Below are positions 32,815 through 42,144 of a stretch of 64,000 nt of DNA, one piece after another. Under the pieces are notes generated by a model that did not search any database, was not told the origin of the DNA, and saw nothing but the letters and a program-made list of their open reading frames with translations. A program made the position numbers and the translations under genes. Where the stretch lies: NCBI RefSeq assembly GCF_004362515.1, contig NZ_SNXU01000001.1, positions 1,550,001 through 1,614,000 of the forward strand, written 5' to 3'. Each line of letters starts with the position of its first letter. The stretch's first letter is position 1. Source of the DNA: Actinokineospora alba (GTDB lineage: Bacteria; Actinomycetota; Actinomycetes; Mycobacteriales; Pseudonocardiaceae).

Positions 32815-34719
32815 TTACGCCACGAAGAACCGATGGTTCCGGTAGCCGTCGAAGTTCCATGAGCCGTCATGGCGGACCGGGATGATCTCCAGGTTGTGGA
32901 AACCGCTCTCCGACGGCGTCCACGTGACCGTGGCGCTGCCGTCCGCGGCTGCTGGGACGAAAGTCAGTTCCTGGTCCCAACCGATGGCGTACGAGTATCC
33001 CTGGACATCGGTCATTCCCGGCGCGGGCAAAATGGTGAACGTGCCCTGGACGCCCACGCCACCCGTGGGCTCCGCACCGCCGGGATAGACCTCGGACCGC
33101 ACGGTCGGCCGAAGGTCGAACTGGTGGCGCCACGAGCCATCGCGCGAAATCCACCCGCTCGCGCTCCTGCTGCGCGCCGTCACGTAGTGCCCATTGACGT
33201 TGCCCGCCGTGAAGCTGATGGTCGCGGTGCCGTCCGCACCCGCGGCGACGATCTGCGGAGCGGCGTTGTCCACGCTGTACTCGAAGTCGACGACGCCCTC
33301 AACACCCGGGTACGGCTCGAAGCGGAGGGTGACTGGCTTGCCCCACTCCGGCTCATCCCCGACAACCGTGATGCGCGGCGCCCCCTCGGGCACCACGATC
33401 TCGTACGACACCGGCGCGGATCGGTTACCCGCCGCGTCGACCGCGCGGACCTGCAACCGGGCAGGACCCGAATACTGCGTGGTCAGCGCTACGGTGGCGC
33501 TACCACCAGGAGCATCGGCCCGCACGGTGTTCGGACTTTCGAACGGGTCGGAGCACATGAGTACGGCAAAGTCCCCGTATGGACAGCCAGGGACGCTGAA
33601 CTCCATCCATGTCCACTCAAAGCCCGCGGTGTCAGCGTCGCCGTTGCCCGAGAAGGTGAACTTGACGGGTTGACCGATGGGACCAGGCTGCTCCGAGCCG
33701 CTCGGCGGGTAGTTGGACGAGGTCACCTGCGGCGCCGACGGCGCCGTCCGGTCGACGACATAGCCGCACGGTTCGGACCAAGCGGAGGTGGCGACGCCGT
33801 CGGTGACCCGGGCCTGCCACAGGTACGTCCGGCCGTCTACAAAGGAGTCTGCGGGGAGTTCCACTCGGCCTGCCGCAGTGGTGCTGCCGTAGTCGTTCGA
33901 CAGCTCGACCCGGGCAGCCGGGTCGTCCTGCGGCCACACCGCGTAGCTGTACTTCACGTTGTGTTGATCGTGCGCGTCGGCGTCGGTGGCCAACGCTTGC
34001 AGGAGGTTCCGTTTGATCCTCGGAAAGGGCGCCGACTGTGCGCAGGGGAAGCCGCCGTTGTAGCGCTGCGCGGGGTCGATCGACGGCGCGGAGTTGTACT
34101 GCACCGAGAGTTGGACACCGCTGTACGCGGAGAGCATGCGGCCGAAAGTGACGTCCTTCTCCGCGGTCTCGGGAACCCTGATCTCGAAGCTGACCCGCGG
34201 CTTGCCCTTGGCGACCGCCTTCTCCACGGCGGCCTTCACATCGAACGTGATGCTCGCCGGGCAGAAGTTCGGCGTGGTGATGTCGTCTAGCTTCTGCTCG
34301 GCCGCGGGCGCGTCGGCCCAACTGGGGGTTTGCTCGATGGTGTCGGTCGACCAGATCTCGATCGCCCGCTTCGCGCAGTCGGCGGCGCTGACCTCGCGGA
34401 TGAAGACCTTGCCGTCATCCACGGTCTTTCCCGTGAACTGGGTGACGTCGAAGGTGGCGTAGATCCTCGACACATGTATCCGGCCGCTCGCGTCAGCCCA
34501 AGCGCCGAGCGGCACCTCGCGCTGGTCGGGGGCGAGGTTGAAAGCGGTCTTGTGGTCGGCCGAATCGGTGTAGCCGAACTGAACTGTGGGTGGCGTCGCG
34601 TAGTGCGGCGCCGCCGCGGCCGTGCCGACGGTGGTCACGGCCAGTCCCGCGGAACCGACCACCACCGCAGTCGCCGCGAAGAGGGCGCGTCTGTATCTGG
34701 ACAGAGTTGAGTAAGACAT
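32815..34719 (-). CDS. Large secreted protein with DNRLRE-like and Ig-like domains
   Basis: A 634-residue secreted protein from ATG 34719, with GGGGAA as ribosome site. The signal peptide RRALFAATAVVVGSAGLAVTTVGTAAAA is at residues ~10-37. The next ~180 residues (SRIYATFDVTQFTGKTVDDGKVFIREV ... ITFDVKAAVEKAVAKGKPRVSFEIRV) resemble the DNRLRE cell-surface domain. After that come several Ig/fibronectin-like beta domains (DGRTYLWQARVTDG, LQVRAVDAAGNRSAPVSYEIVVPEG). No catalytic motif is visible. The protein is probably surface-associated or adhesive. Confidence 0.8.
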   Translation of the reverse strand: MSYSTLSRYRRALFAATAVVVGSAGLAVTTVGTAAAAPHYATPPTVQFGYTDSADHKTAFNLAPDQREVPLGAWADASGRIHVSRIYATFDVTQFTGKTVDDGKVFIREVSAADCAKRAIEIWSTDTIEQTPSWADAPAAEQKLDDITTPNFCPASITFDVKAAVEKAVAKGKPRVSFEIRVPETAEKDVTFGRMLSAYSGVQLSVQYNSAPSIDPAQRYNGGFPCAQSAPFPRIKRNLLQALATDADAHDQHNVKYSYAVWPQDDPAARVELSNDYGSTTAAGRVELPADSFVDGRTYLWQARVTDGVATSAWSEPCGYVVDRTAPSAPQVTSSNYPPSGSEQPGPIGQPVKFTFSGNGDADTAGFEWTWMEFSVPGCPYGDFAVLMCSDPFESPNTVRADAPGGSATVALTTQYSGPARLQVRAVDAAGNRSAPVSYEIVVPEGAPRITVVGDEPEWGKPVTLRFEPYPGVEGVVDFEYSVDNAAPQIVAAGADGTATISFTAGNVNGHYVTARSRSASGWISRDGSWRHQFDLRPTVRSEVYPGGAEPTGGVGVQGTFTILPAPGMTDVQGYSYAIGWDQELTFVPAAADGSATVTWTPSESGFHNLEIIPVRHDGSWNFDGYRNHRFFVA

Positions 34720-34868
34720 GTTTCCCCAGTTCCGAACCCCAGTATTGGAGGCGAACGATACCGGCAGGCGGGGTGGAGGGATAGCGCCTTCCGGTCTGTT
34801 TCGGGAGTGGAGACGACTCATCTCATCGTGTCATTTTCCCTGGCCGCGAGACCTGGTGAAGTGATCAC

Positions 34869-35714
34869 GTGAGCCGGATTGAGGGGACAGCTCGGACGCG
34901 CGCCTTGGCCGCCGAGCTGAAGGACCTCCGGGTACAGGCGGGACTGACGACCCGGGCGGTCGCCGCCCGGGTGGGCTTCTCGAGCGCCGGCTTGAACCGA
35001 TCGGAGTTGGGGAAGCGGGTACCCAGCCTGGAAGAGGTGGGGGCACTGCTCGCTGTCTATTCGGTGGTGGGCAAGAAGCGGGCGCGGATCCTCGAACTCA
35101 CCCGTGCGGCGAACACGCCGGGCTGGTGGGAGACCGGAGACCTTCCACGCCAAGTGCAATTGCCCGCACTGATCACCTTCGAGTCGCAGGCAACCCGGAT
35201 CGTCAACTTCGGCCCGCTACTCATCCCCGGACTGCTGCAAACCCACAATTACATACGCGCGGTCATGCGCTATGGCGGCATTCCGGAGGCAGACGCGGAG
35301 GTGCGGATCGCGACCAGGGTGCGGCGGCAGACCGTGCTGACCAAGAGCCGTGGCCCGTCGTACTTGGCGATCCTCGATGAGGCCGCCCTCCGTAGGCCCA
35401 TTGGCGGTTCCCTGGTGATGGCCGACCAGATCCGCAAGCTGATCGAGATGTCCGAGTTGCCCAACGTGACGATCAGGGCCATCCCGTTTCGCCGGGGTGG
35501 ATATCTCGCCGCCGGAGGGTTCTCGCTGCTGAACTTCAGCAAGGCGACGCCGATTGTGTTCCTCGACCAGCGCAAGGTTGGCGCGTTCCTGCACAAACCC
35601 GATGACACCTGTGCTTACCAGCACTACACCGACACGATGCTGAAGATCGCGTTGAGTGCTGAGGAGTCGGTGGACTTTCTGGCTCGAATGGCCACCGATC
35701 ATGAGCGCGGATGA
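34869..35714 (+). CDS. XRE helix-turn-helix regulator with DUF5753 (Scr1 family)
   Basis: 281 residues from GTG 34869. The N-terminal HTH is RALAAELKDLRVQAGLTTRAVAARVGFSSAGLNRSELGKRVPSLEEV. The DUF5753 part is recognised by RIVNFGPLLIPGLLQTHNYIRAVM, VRRQTVLT, ILDEAALRRPIGG and TIRAIPFRRGGYLAAGGFSLLNF. Such regulators, abundant in actinobacteria, are usually paired with a small DUF397 protein. Here only a 55-codon frame follows, without a recognisable DUF397 pattern. The divergent secreted-protein gene lies upstream. Confidence 0.9.
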   Translation: MSRIEGTARTRALAAELKDLRVQAGLTTRAVAARVGFSSAGLNRSELGKRVPSLEEVGALLAVYSVVGKKRARILELTRAANTPGWWETGDLPRQVQLPALITFESQATRIVNFGPLLIPGLLQTHNYIRAVMRYGGIPEADAEVRIATRVRRQTVLTKSRGPSYLAILDEAALRRPIGGSLVMADQIRKLIEMSELPNVTIRAIPFRRGGYLAAGGFSLLNFSKATPIVFLDQRKVGAFLHKPDDTCAYQHYTDTMLKIALSAEESVDFLARMATDHERG

Positions 35715-35878
35715 GCATGACGCACCGTGGCGGAGGTCGAGTTTCAGTGGATCCGAAACGGATTGCCTTGAAGCCAGATTCCATAGCACCGCACAGCGGG
35801 CAGTTCTCGGTCAGTGAAACCTCCCGGCACTGCGCGCTGAGGTCGCTATCAGGTCTTGTCGGGCACGCTCGTCGGTGA
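35711..35878 (+). CDS. Possible short ORF overlapping the DUF5753 gene
   Basis: A 55-codon frame from ATG 35711, overlapping the regulator stop by ATGA. It encodes MSMTHRGGGRVSVDPKRI and continues to LSGLVGHARR. The position is where a DUF397 partner is expected, but the W-K/R-S-S pattern of DUF397 is absent. It may be a remnant or not coding at all. Confidence 0.25.
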   Translation: MSMTHRGGGRVSVDPKRIALKPDSIAPHSGQFSVSETSRHCALRSLSGLVGHARR

Positions 35879-35937
35879 GGCCGTGGCCGTGAAAGTTCCC
35901 GCACACGGTCACGGCCTCACCCGCTAACCTGCCGCCC

Positions 35938-36795
35938 ATGAAGCGCTCCGTGGGTGTCCTCGCCATCGCCTGTCTCGCACTCACCGCCTGTGGTGAGAAA
36001 CCCGCTGCCCCCAACGCTTCCCCGAGTTCCACCGCCGCACCCAAGGCCACCGGTCTCACCGGTGCGCTCGCGGGTGTCCGGGCGAACGACAGCACCCGTG
36101 AGCGGTTCGAGTACGCCGATCTCACCAAGATCAAGCAGCTCAAGGACACCAAGAACTTCGGCATGGTCGGAAGTTCGCAGATCACCGAGTCTCCCAAGAA
36201 GCTCAAGGACCTCCTTGCGCTCGACCTCGCCGCGTTCGAGGAGGCTGTCACCGCGGGCAAGGCTCCGGCTGCCGCGGGGCGTTTACGCGGTCCTTTCGAC
36301 AGCGCCGCCGTCAACTCCGCCATCGCGAACAAGGCCGCCAAGCCTGAGGCCTTCTCCGCGGTCCGTGCGGCCGGTTCCGAGTTGCTCTACTCGTCGGCCG
36401 CGGCTCAACTCGACTGGTTCGCCGAGGGGGCGGGCAGCTTGGCCGAGGACAAGACCATGGCCGCGCACGCCGGCTGCCTGGGCGATGTCGCGGCGGCCGC
36501 CATCGGGCCGATCGCCTCCGCCGGGGTGCGGATCGACGGCAAGGACGACACGACCGACCTCATCTGCCTCAAGGCGCACTCGCCCGAGGACGCGGCCGAG
36601 ATGAAGATCCAGATCGAGGCGACGCTCAAGGGTGCGAAGACCTCCTCCGGCACACCTTGGTCCCGGGTGGTCCCGAAGCCGACCGTCGACGTCGTCGGCG
36701 ACACCGTGCGGATCACCTCGACCAGCGCCGCCGCGGGCACCGTGATCGCGGCCTTCGCGAAGGGCGACATCGAGCGGCTCCCACTGTTCGAGTGA
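35938..36795 (+). CDS. Hypothetical lipoprotein
   Basis: 285 residues with a signal peptide and lipobox LTACG (Cys18), then a Ser/Pro/Thr-rich spacer and a mostly helical domain of alternating alanine and charged residues (for example LKDLLALDLAAFEEAVTAG, WFAEGAGSLAEDKTM). The C-terminal strands TVDVVGDTVRITSTSAAAGTVIAAFAKG look like a small alpha/beta domain. Two cysteines (HAGCLGDV, LICLK) may form a disulfide. I recognise no family. It is monocistronic. Confidence 0.75.
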   Translation: MKRSVGVLAIACLALTACGEKPAAPNASPSSTAAPKATGLTGALAGVRANDSTRERFEYADLTKIKQLKDTKNFGMVGSSQITESPKKLKDLLALDLAAFEEAVTAGKAPAAAGRLRGPFDSAAVNSAIANKAAKPEAFSAVRAAGSELLYSSAAAQLDWFAEGAGSLAEDKTMAAHAGCLGDVAAAAIGPIASAGVRIDGKDDTTDLICLKAHSPEDAAEMKIQIEATLKGAKTSSGTPWSRVVPKPTVDVVGDTVRITSTSAAAGTVIAAFAKGDIERLPLFE

Positions 36796-37104
36796 CGCAG
36801 GTCACTGTGGGTACATGCCGCGGCCGCGGAGTGTCCACACGAGCGCGCTGAACTGCTCCGACCGGACTCAGCTTTGATCCCCTAACGTCGGGGATCCAAG
36901 TGTTTTCCCAGCTCAGCGGCCCGTGATCGACTTCGGTGGGGCACGGGCCCTTCACCAATCCGGGTAGCTTCGTGTCAGGATGTGGGAGAGAACCGTCAGC
37001 GCCGACGGTGACCTCCTGCCCAAACCGGGTGGCGGGGTACCGGCGGCGCGGCTGCATGCCGTCGCCACAAGCGACTGTGCGGCCCAGACACGAGGAGAAC
37101 GCGC
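36796..37104 (+). other. Intergenic region before the 2-oxoacid dehydrogenase operon
   Basis: About 310 bp without a supported gene. GATCCCC (36876-36882) and GGGGATC (36890-36896) form a hairpin followed by TGTTTT, a plausible terminator for the lipoprotein gene. The rest presumably holds the promoter for the E1-alpha gene. Short frames here have no recognisable content. Confidence 0.5.
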
Positions 37105-38307
37105 ATGTCGTCCCCAGAAACGTGGACGCACCCGGAGCCCCGGGAAGGTCCAGCCGCCACCGCTGCCGCACCCACAGCAGAGCAGGTGATCGCGGGATTG
37201 CGAGCGACAAGCGAAGGCGGTCCGGAGCTGGTCCAGCTCCTGACCCCGGAAGGCGAACGGGTCGAGAACCCCGAATTCGACCGCTACGTCGCCGACGTCA
37301 CCGCCGAGGACCTGCGGAATCTGTACCGCGACATGGTCCTTGTCCGCCGCGCCGACCGTGAGGCCAACGCACTGCAGCGCCAGGGCCAGCTCGGCATCTG
37401 GGTCCCGCTGCTCGGCCAGGAGGCCGCCCAGATCGGCGCCGGTCGCGCGATGCGCCCGACCGACATGGCGTTCCCGAGCTACCGCGAGCACGGCATCGCC
37501 TGGACCAAGGGCATCCACCCCAAGGAGCTGCTGGGCATCTTCCGCGGCACCGACAACGGGAGCTGGGACTCGAACGCCACGCGCTTCCACCCGTACTGCA
37601 TCGTCATCGGCAACCAGGTGCTCAACGCCGCCGGTTACGCGATGGGACAGCGGTTCGAGGGCAAGGTCGGGGACGACGACGGCGAGGCCACGATGGTCTT
37701 CTTCGGCGACGGCGCCACCTCGCAGGGCGACGTGCACGAGGGCTTCGTGTGGGCGGCGGTCTACGACGCGCCTCTTGTCTTCTTCTGCCAGAACAACCAG
37801 TGGGCCATCTCCGAGCCCACCGAACGCCAGACCCGCCTCCCGCTCTACCAGCGGGCCCGCGGCTACGGCTTCCCCGGCATCCGGGTTGACGGCAACGACG
37901 TCCTCGCGACGCTCGCCGTCACCCGCTGGGCGCTCGACGCGTGCCGCCACGGCAACGGCCCGGTGCTGATCGAGGCGTTCACCTACCGGATGGACGCCCA
38001 CACCACGACCGACGACCCGACGCGCTACCGGCTCTCCGATGAACTCGAGGCCTGGAAGCTCAAGGACCCGATCGAGCGGCTGCGGGTGAACCTGGTCCGC
38101 CACGAGAACGCCGACCAGGCCTTCTTCGACTCCGTGCAGGCCGACGCCGACGCGCTGGCCGCGGAGCTGCGCGACTACTGCTTCAACATGGGCGAACCGC
38201 CCATCGAGCAGATGTTCAACAACGTCTACGCCGAGCCGAACCCGGTGCTCGACGCGCAGCGCGACGACTTCCTCGCCTACCACGCGAGCTTCGGAGGTGA
38301 GCACTGA
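37105..38307 (+). CDS. bkdA: 2-oxoacid dehydrogenase E1 alpha subunit (branched-chain/pyruvate type)
   Basis: A 400-residue thiamine-diphosphate subunit from ATG 37105. It decarboxylates a 2-oxo acid (branched-chain oxoacids or pyruvate) and reductively acylates the lipoyl group of E2. The ThDP signature is MVFFGDGATSQGDVHEGFVWAAVYDAPLVFFCQNNQWAIS. Other family motifs are LGQEAAQIGAGRAM and the phosphorylation-loop equivalent YRMDAHTTTDDPTRYR. The long N-terminus resembles Mycobacterium BkdA (formerly PdhA), so a branched-chain role is favoured over pyruvate, but this is not certain. It overlaps the next gene by 1 bp (TGATG). Confidence 0.93.
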   Translation: MSSPETWTHPEPREGPAATAAAPTAEQVIAGLRATSEGGPELVQLLTPEGERVENPEFDRYVADVTAEDLRNLYRDMVLVRRADREANALQRQGQLGIWVPLLGQEAAQIGAGRAMRPTDMAFPSYREHGIAWTKGIHPKELLGIFRGTDNGSWDSNATRFHPYCIVIGNQVLNAAGYAMGQRFEGKVGDDDGEATMVFFGDGATSQGDVHEGFVWAAVYDAPLVFFCQNNQWAISEPTERQTRLPLYQRARGYGFPGIRVDGNDVLATLAVTRWALDACRHGNGPVLIEAFTYRMDAHTTTDDPTRYRLSDELEAWKLKDPIERLRVNLVRHENADQAFFDSVQADADALAAELRDYCFNMGEPPIEQMFNNVYAEPNPVLDAQRDDFLAYHASFGGEH

Positions 38308-39341
38308 TGGCCGCACCCGCTATCAACAAGCCGGGTACCGACTCGGCCGGTAACACGGTCCAGTCGCTCACCCTCGGCAAGGCGCTCAACCTCGGCCTGC
38401 GGGCCGCGATGGAAGCCGACCCGAAGGTCCTCATGATGGGTGAGGACGTCGGCAAGCTCGGCGGCGTCTTCCGCATCACCGACGGCCTGCAGAAGGACTT
38501 CGGCGAGCACCGCGTGCTGGACACGCCGCTCTCGGAGTCCGGCATCATCGGCACCGCGGTCGGCCTGGCCGTGCGCGGCTTCCGCCCGGTGTGCGAGATC
38601 CAGTTCGACGGGTTCATCTTCCCCGGCTTCGACCAGATCGTCTCGCAGGTCGCGAAGCTGCACGCGCGCACGCAGGGGCGAGTCAAGATGCCCCTGGTGA
38701 TCCGCGTTCCGTTCGGCGGCGGCATCGGCGCGGTCGAGCACCACTCGGAGTCCCCGGAGTCGTACTTCGCGCACACCGCGGGCCTCAAGGTCGTCTCGTG
38801 CTCCAACGCCGTGGACGCCTACTGGATGATCCAGCAGGCCATCCAGTGCGACGACCCGGTGCTGTTCTTCGAGCCGAAGCGGTACTACCACTCGGCGAAC
38901 ATGAAGGCCGAGGTCGACACCGACGCGACGCCCATGCCGCTGTTCCAGTCGCGCGTGCTGCGTCAGGGCACGACGGCGACCGTCGTCGCGTACGGCCCTT
39001 CGGTGAAGGTGGCCATGGACGCGGCGACCGCCGCGCAGGAAGAGGGCAAGTCGCTGGAGGTCATCGACCTGCGGACGCTGTCCCCGCTCGACCTGGCGCC
39101 GGTCTACGACTCGGTGCGGCGCACCGGTCGGCTCGTCGTCGTTTCGGAGTCGCCTTCGGAGGCCTCGCTGACCTCGGAGATCGCGGCGAAGGTGCAGCAG
39201 GAGTGCTTCTATTCGCTGGAGGCGCCGGTGCTGCGGGTCAACGGGTTCGACGTCCCGTACCCGCCTGCCAAGCTCGAAGAGCACTTCCTGCCCGACCTCG
39301 ACCGAGTGCTCGACGCCGTCGACCGCTCCCTGGCGTGGTGA
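38307..39341 (+). CDS. bkdB: 2-oxoacid dehydrogenase E1 beta subunit
   Basis: A 344-residue partner of E1 alpha; together they form the alpha2beta2 decarboxylase. Visible motifs: LMMGEDVGKLGGVFRITDGL, FGEHRVLDTPLSESGIIGTAVGLAV and PLVIRVPFGGGIGAVEHHSESPESYFAHTAGLKVV. The C-terminal transketolase-type domain has TVVAYGPSVKVAMDAA and LEVIDLRTLSPLDLAPVYDSVRRTGRLVVV. It starts inside the alpha stop and is followed after 3 bases by E2. Confidence 0.95.
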   Translation: MAAPAINKPGTDSAGNTVQSLTLGKALNLGLRAAMEADPKVLMMGEDVGKLGGVFRITDGLQKDFGEHRVLDTPLSESGIIGTAVGLAVRGFRPVCEIQFDGFIFPGFDQIVSQVAKLHARTQGRVKMPLVIRVPFGGGIGAVEHHSESPESYFAHTAGLKVVSCSNAVDAYWMIQQAIQCDDPVLFFEPKRYYHSANMKAEVDTDATPMPLFQSRVLRQGTTATVVAYGPSVKVAMDAATAAQEEGKSLEVIDLRTLSPLDLAPVYDSVRRTGRLVVVSESPSEASLTSEIAAKVQQECFYSLEAPVLRVNGFDVPYPPAKLEEHFLPDLDRVLDAVDRSLAW

Positions 39342-39344
39342 GAG

Positions 39345-40739
39345 ATGCCTGACTTCAAGAGCTTCCCGCTGCCCGACACCGCGGAAGGCCTGACCGAGGC
39401 CGAGATCCTGTCCTGGCACGTCCAGCCCGGCGACACGGTCACCGTCAACCAGATCATCTGCGAGATCGAGACCGCGAAGGCGGCTGTCGAGCTGCCCTGC
39501 CCGTGGGCGGGTGTGGTCACCGAGCTGCACGTCCAGCCGGGTCAGACCGTCGACGTCGGCACGCCGATCCTGACCATCGACGTCGACCCGGGCGGCGCCG
39601 CGAAACCGGCCGCCGCCACCACGAACGGGTCCGCGCCCGCCGAGGCCGAGGAGGAGATGAAGCCGCTGGTCGGCTACGGCTCCAAGACGGTCACCGCCAA
39701 GCGCCGCACGCGCAACGGCCCGGCCGTCCCGGCCACCGCCGACGCGGCCGCCGCCCAGAGCACGGTCGGCGCGGCGTTCGAGCGGCACCAGGGCCCGATC
39801 CCCGAAGAGGCACCCCCGGTCGACCCGACGCCGATCGTCCCGGACAGCCCAGCGGGCCTGATCGACCTGCCCGGCGGGTACGTCCCGCTGGCCAAGCCGC
39901 CGGTCCGCAAGCTCGCCAAGGACCTCGGCGTCGACCTTCGGTCGCTGACCGGCACCGGCGACAGCGGCGTGATCACCCGCGCCGACGTCGAGCGGGCCGC
40001 GTCCAGTCCGGCGGAGGAGGGGCAGGTCAAGGCCCCGGTCCGGGGTGAGCGGCGGGTGCCGATCAAGGGCGTCCGCAAGGTCACCGCCCAGGCCATGGTC
40101 GCCAGCGCCTTCACCGCACCGCACGTCACGGAGTTCCTGACCGTCGACGTCACCCCGATGATGGAACTGCGCGCGAAGCTGAAGAACCACCCGGAGTTCC
40201 GCAACGTCAAGCTGACGCCCCTGGCGTTCTGCGCGAAGGCGATCGCCATGGCGATCAAGCGGACCCCGGAGGTCAACTCGTCCTGGGACGAGGCCGCACA
40301 GGAGATCGTCTACAAGGACTACGTGCACCTGGGCATCGCGGCGGCCACGCCCCGAGGCCTGATCGTGCCGAAGATCCGCGACGCCGACACCCTGTCACTG
40401 CGGGAGCTGGCGGAGGCGCTGGAACTGCTGACCACCACCGCGCGTGAGGGCAAGACCCCACCCTCGGACATGGTCAACGGCACCATCACGATCACCAACG
40501 TCGGCGTCTTCGGCGTCGACACCGGAACCCCGATCATCAACCCGGGCGAATCCGCGATCCTCGCCTTCGGCGCGATTCGGGACACGCCTTGGGTTGTCGA
40601 TGGTGACATCAAGGTCCGCAAGGTCTGCCAACTCGCGCTGAGCTTCGACCACCGTCTGGTCGATGGCCAGCAGGGCTCGGAATTCTTGGCGGACGTCGGC
40701 GCACTTCTGGCCGACCCGGCACTGGCGATCACTTACTGA
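39345..40739 (+). CDS. bkdC: Dihydrolipoamide acyltransferase (E2)
   Basis: A 464-residue acyltransferase core subunit. An N-terminal lipoyl domain carries the modified lysine (Lys45) in EIETAKAAVEL. An Ala/Pro linker follows. The peripheral-subunit-binding domain is KPPVRKLAKDLGVDLRSLTGTGDSGVITRADVE. The catalytic domain has the His-Asp motif DHRLVDG at the C-terminus. It transfers the acyl group from E1 to CoA. No E3 gene is in this operon, so lipoamide dehydrogenase must come from elsewhere. Confidence 0.95.
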   Translation: MPDFKSFPLPDTAEGLTEAEILSWHVQPGDTVTVNQIICEIETAKAAVELPCPWAGVVTELHVQPGQTVDVGTPILTIDVDPGGAAKPAAATTNGSAPAEAEEEMKPLVGYGSKTVTAKRRTRNGPAVPATADAAAAQSTVGAAFERHQGPIPEEAPPVDPTPIVPDSPAGLIDLPGGYVPLAKPPVRKLAKDLGVDLRSLTGTGDSGVITRADVERAASSPAEEGQVKAPVRGERRVPIKGVRKVTAQAMVASAFTAPHVTEFLTVDVTPMMELRAKLKNHPEFRNVKLTPLAFCAKAIAMAIKRTPEVNSSWDEAAQEIVYKDYVHLGIAAATPRGLIVPKIRDADTLSLRELAEALELLTTTAREGKTPPSDMVNGTITITNVGVFGVDTGTPIINPGESAILAFGAIRDTPWVVDGDIKVRKVCQLALSFDHRLVDGQQGSEFLADVGALLADPALAITY

Positions 40740-40749
40740 TCAAGCAGTG

Positions 40750-40792
40750 AAGAACCCTGGCCCGCCACACAAGGCGGGCCAGGGTTCTTTTG
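40750..40792 (+). terminator. Rho-independent terminator of the bkd operon
   Basis: A perfect 17-bp stem (40750-40766 with 40773-40789) with a short T-run lies just after the E2 gene. Confidence 0.9.
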
Positions 40793-40849
40793 TATCGCCC
40801 CAAGCCAACGAAGTTGGTGTCTCAGAGCAGGCGGTGGCCCGGAGCGGGT

Positions 40850-41497
40850 TTATGGCTTCGGCAGGTCGAAGTACGAGATCAGGGTTGCCGCGAAAGCGAT
40901 GTCACCCTTGACCTTCACCTTCCCCGACAAGAACAACATCGGCAGGTTCACCACTCCGGTCACCGCCCGCAGGAAGTCCGTCGGCGAGATGGTCACGGTG
41001 ACCCGAGCGTCGTCCGTCGGCTCATCGCCGGACTCGCAGCGGCCCTTCTCGATCACGGTCTCGAACCGGTCGAAATCGCCGGGACCGGAACCGCCGGTGA
41101 AGCGCCAGTGGATGACCGCGTACAGGCCGGCCGCCCGATCCTTGTTCAGGTGCGTCGCCATCCGGCTGAACACTTCCTCGAACACCACCTGCCGCAGCCG
41201 TGGGTGGGCCATGAGGGCGTCGAGCTGGTCGCGGGAGGCGCGGGACAGGAAGCCGATGAAGGTGTCCGTGCGCATCCCGGCGAGTTCGAGGCCGGTGCCC
41301 GCCGTGCCGAGCATGTCCAGGGTCGAGATGAGCTGCACGAACTGCTCGGCGTCCAGCTTTGCCGGGTCGATCGCTTCGGCGAAGCTGTCGAGGTCGTGGA
41401 CCGTGCGCGGCTCGATGCGGTGCCACTTCTGCTTGCGGCGCCACTGTCGCTGGCTCCTGCCCAGTCGTCTGCCCATTCTGGCAGTGTGCCTGGTCAA
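40850..41497 (-). CDS. SCP2-like sterol/lipid-binding domain protein 1
   Basis: 215 residues. The C-terminal half has an SCP2-type fold: LYAVIHWRFTGGSGPGDFDRFETVIEKGRC, then ARVTVTISPTDFLRAVTGVVNLPMLFLSGKVKVKGDIAFAATLISYF. SCP2 domains bind acyl-CoA and sterols. A basic N-terminus (RRLGRSQRQWRRKQKW) precedes it. It is about 35-40% like the next gene by eye and overlaps it by 4 bp, so it is a tandem duplicate. Confidence 0.85.
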   Translation of the reverse strand: MTRHTARMGRRLGRSQRQWRRKQKWHRIEPRTVHDLDSFAEAIDPAKLDAEQFVQLISTLDMLGTAGTGLELAGMRTDTFIGFLSRASRDQLDALMAHPRLRQVVFEEVFSRMATHLNKDRAAGLYAVIHWRFTGGSGPGDFDRFETVIEKGRCESGDEPTDDARVTVTISPTDFLRAVTGVVNLPMLFLSGKVKVKGDIAFAATLISYFDLPKP

Positions 41498-42132
41498 GCC
41501 CGTGGCAAATCGAACAGGCCCGCCAGTCCGGCGGCGAACGCCAGGTCGCCGCGCACTTTCAGTTTGCCGGTCATGAACAGGACTGGGGCCGAGGCGTTGT
41601 TCGAGATGAGCTTGAGAAAGTCGACCGGGGACAGCGTGATGGTCACCTTCGCCTGCTGGGTCATCTCCCGGTTGACCACACAGGTGCCGTTCTCGATGAC
41701 CGTCTCGTAGCGGTCGTAGCCGCCTTCGCCCGCACCGCCGGTCAGGCGCCAGTGGATGACGGCGTGCAGGTCGCGGACGCGTTCCTGGCGCAGGTGGGTG
41801 CTCATCCGCCGGAACACCTCGTCGAGGATCCTGGCCCGCAGGTCCGGGTCGACCATGATCGACTGGACCTGTTCGGTGGAGGCGGACGAGATGAGCTTGG
41901 CGAAGGTGTCCGCGCCCATGCCGGACAGCTTGATGTCCGCGCCCTCGGAGGCGAGGCGGTGGAACGCGCGCAGCATTGTCGAAAGGTCGGATCGTCCGAC
42001 TTTCCTCGGATCGATCGCGCGCCCGATAGCATCGACGTCGATGTCCATGGCGGTCGCTTCGGCGACGGTCATCCGATCGAGCAACGCGACCAGATCCCGT
42101 GGCTTCATCGCGCCCTTGGGTGACTCAGACAT
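41494..42132 (-). CDS. SCP2-like sterol/lipid-binding domain protein 2
   Basis: 212 residues from ATG 42132 (ribosome site GGAGGG). It shares the layout of protein 1: a helical N-terminal part (AMDIDVDAIGRAIDPRKVGRSDLSTMLRAFHRLASEG) and the SCP2 part (LHAVIHWRLTGGAGEGGYDRYETVIENGTC ... VLFMTGKLKVRGDLAFAAGL). It is divergent from the TetR gene and the operator at 42145 lies between them. A role in fatty-acid or sterol intermediates controlled by that regulator is likely but not proven. Confidence 0.87.
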   Translation of the reverse strand: MSESPKGAMKPRDLVALLDRMTVAEATAMDIDVDAIGRAIDPRKVGRSDLSTMLRAFHRLASEGADIKLSGMGADTFAKLISSASTEQVQSIMVDPDLRARILDEVFRRMSTHLRQERVRDLHAVIHWRLTGGAGEGGYDRYETVIENGTCVVNREMTQQAKVTITLSPVDFLKLISNNASAPVLFMTGKLKVRGDLAFAAGLAGLFDLPRA

Positions 42133-42144
42133 CAGCCCTCCTTA

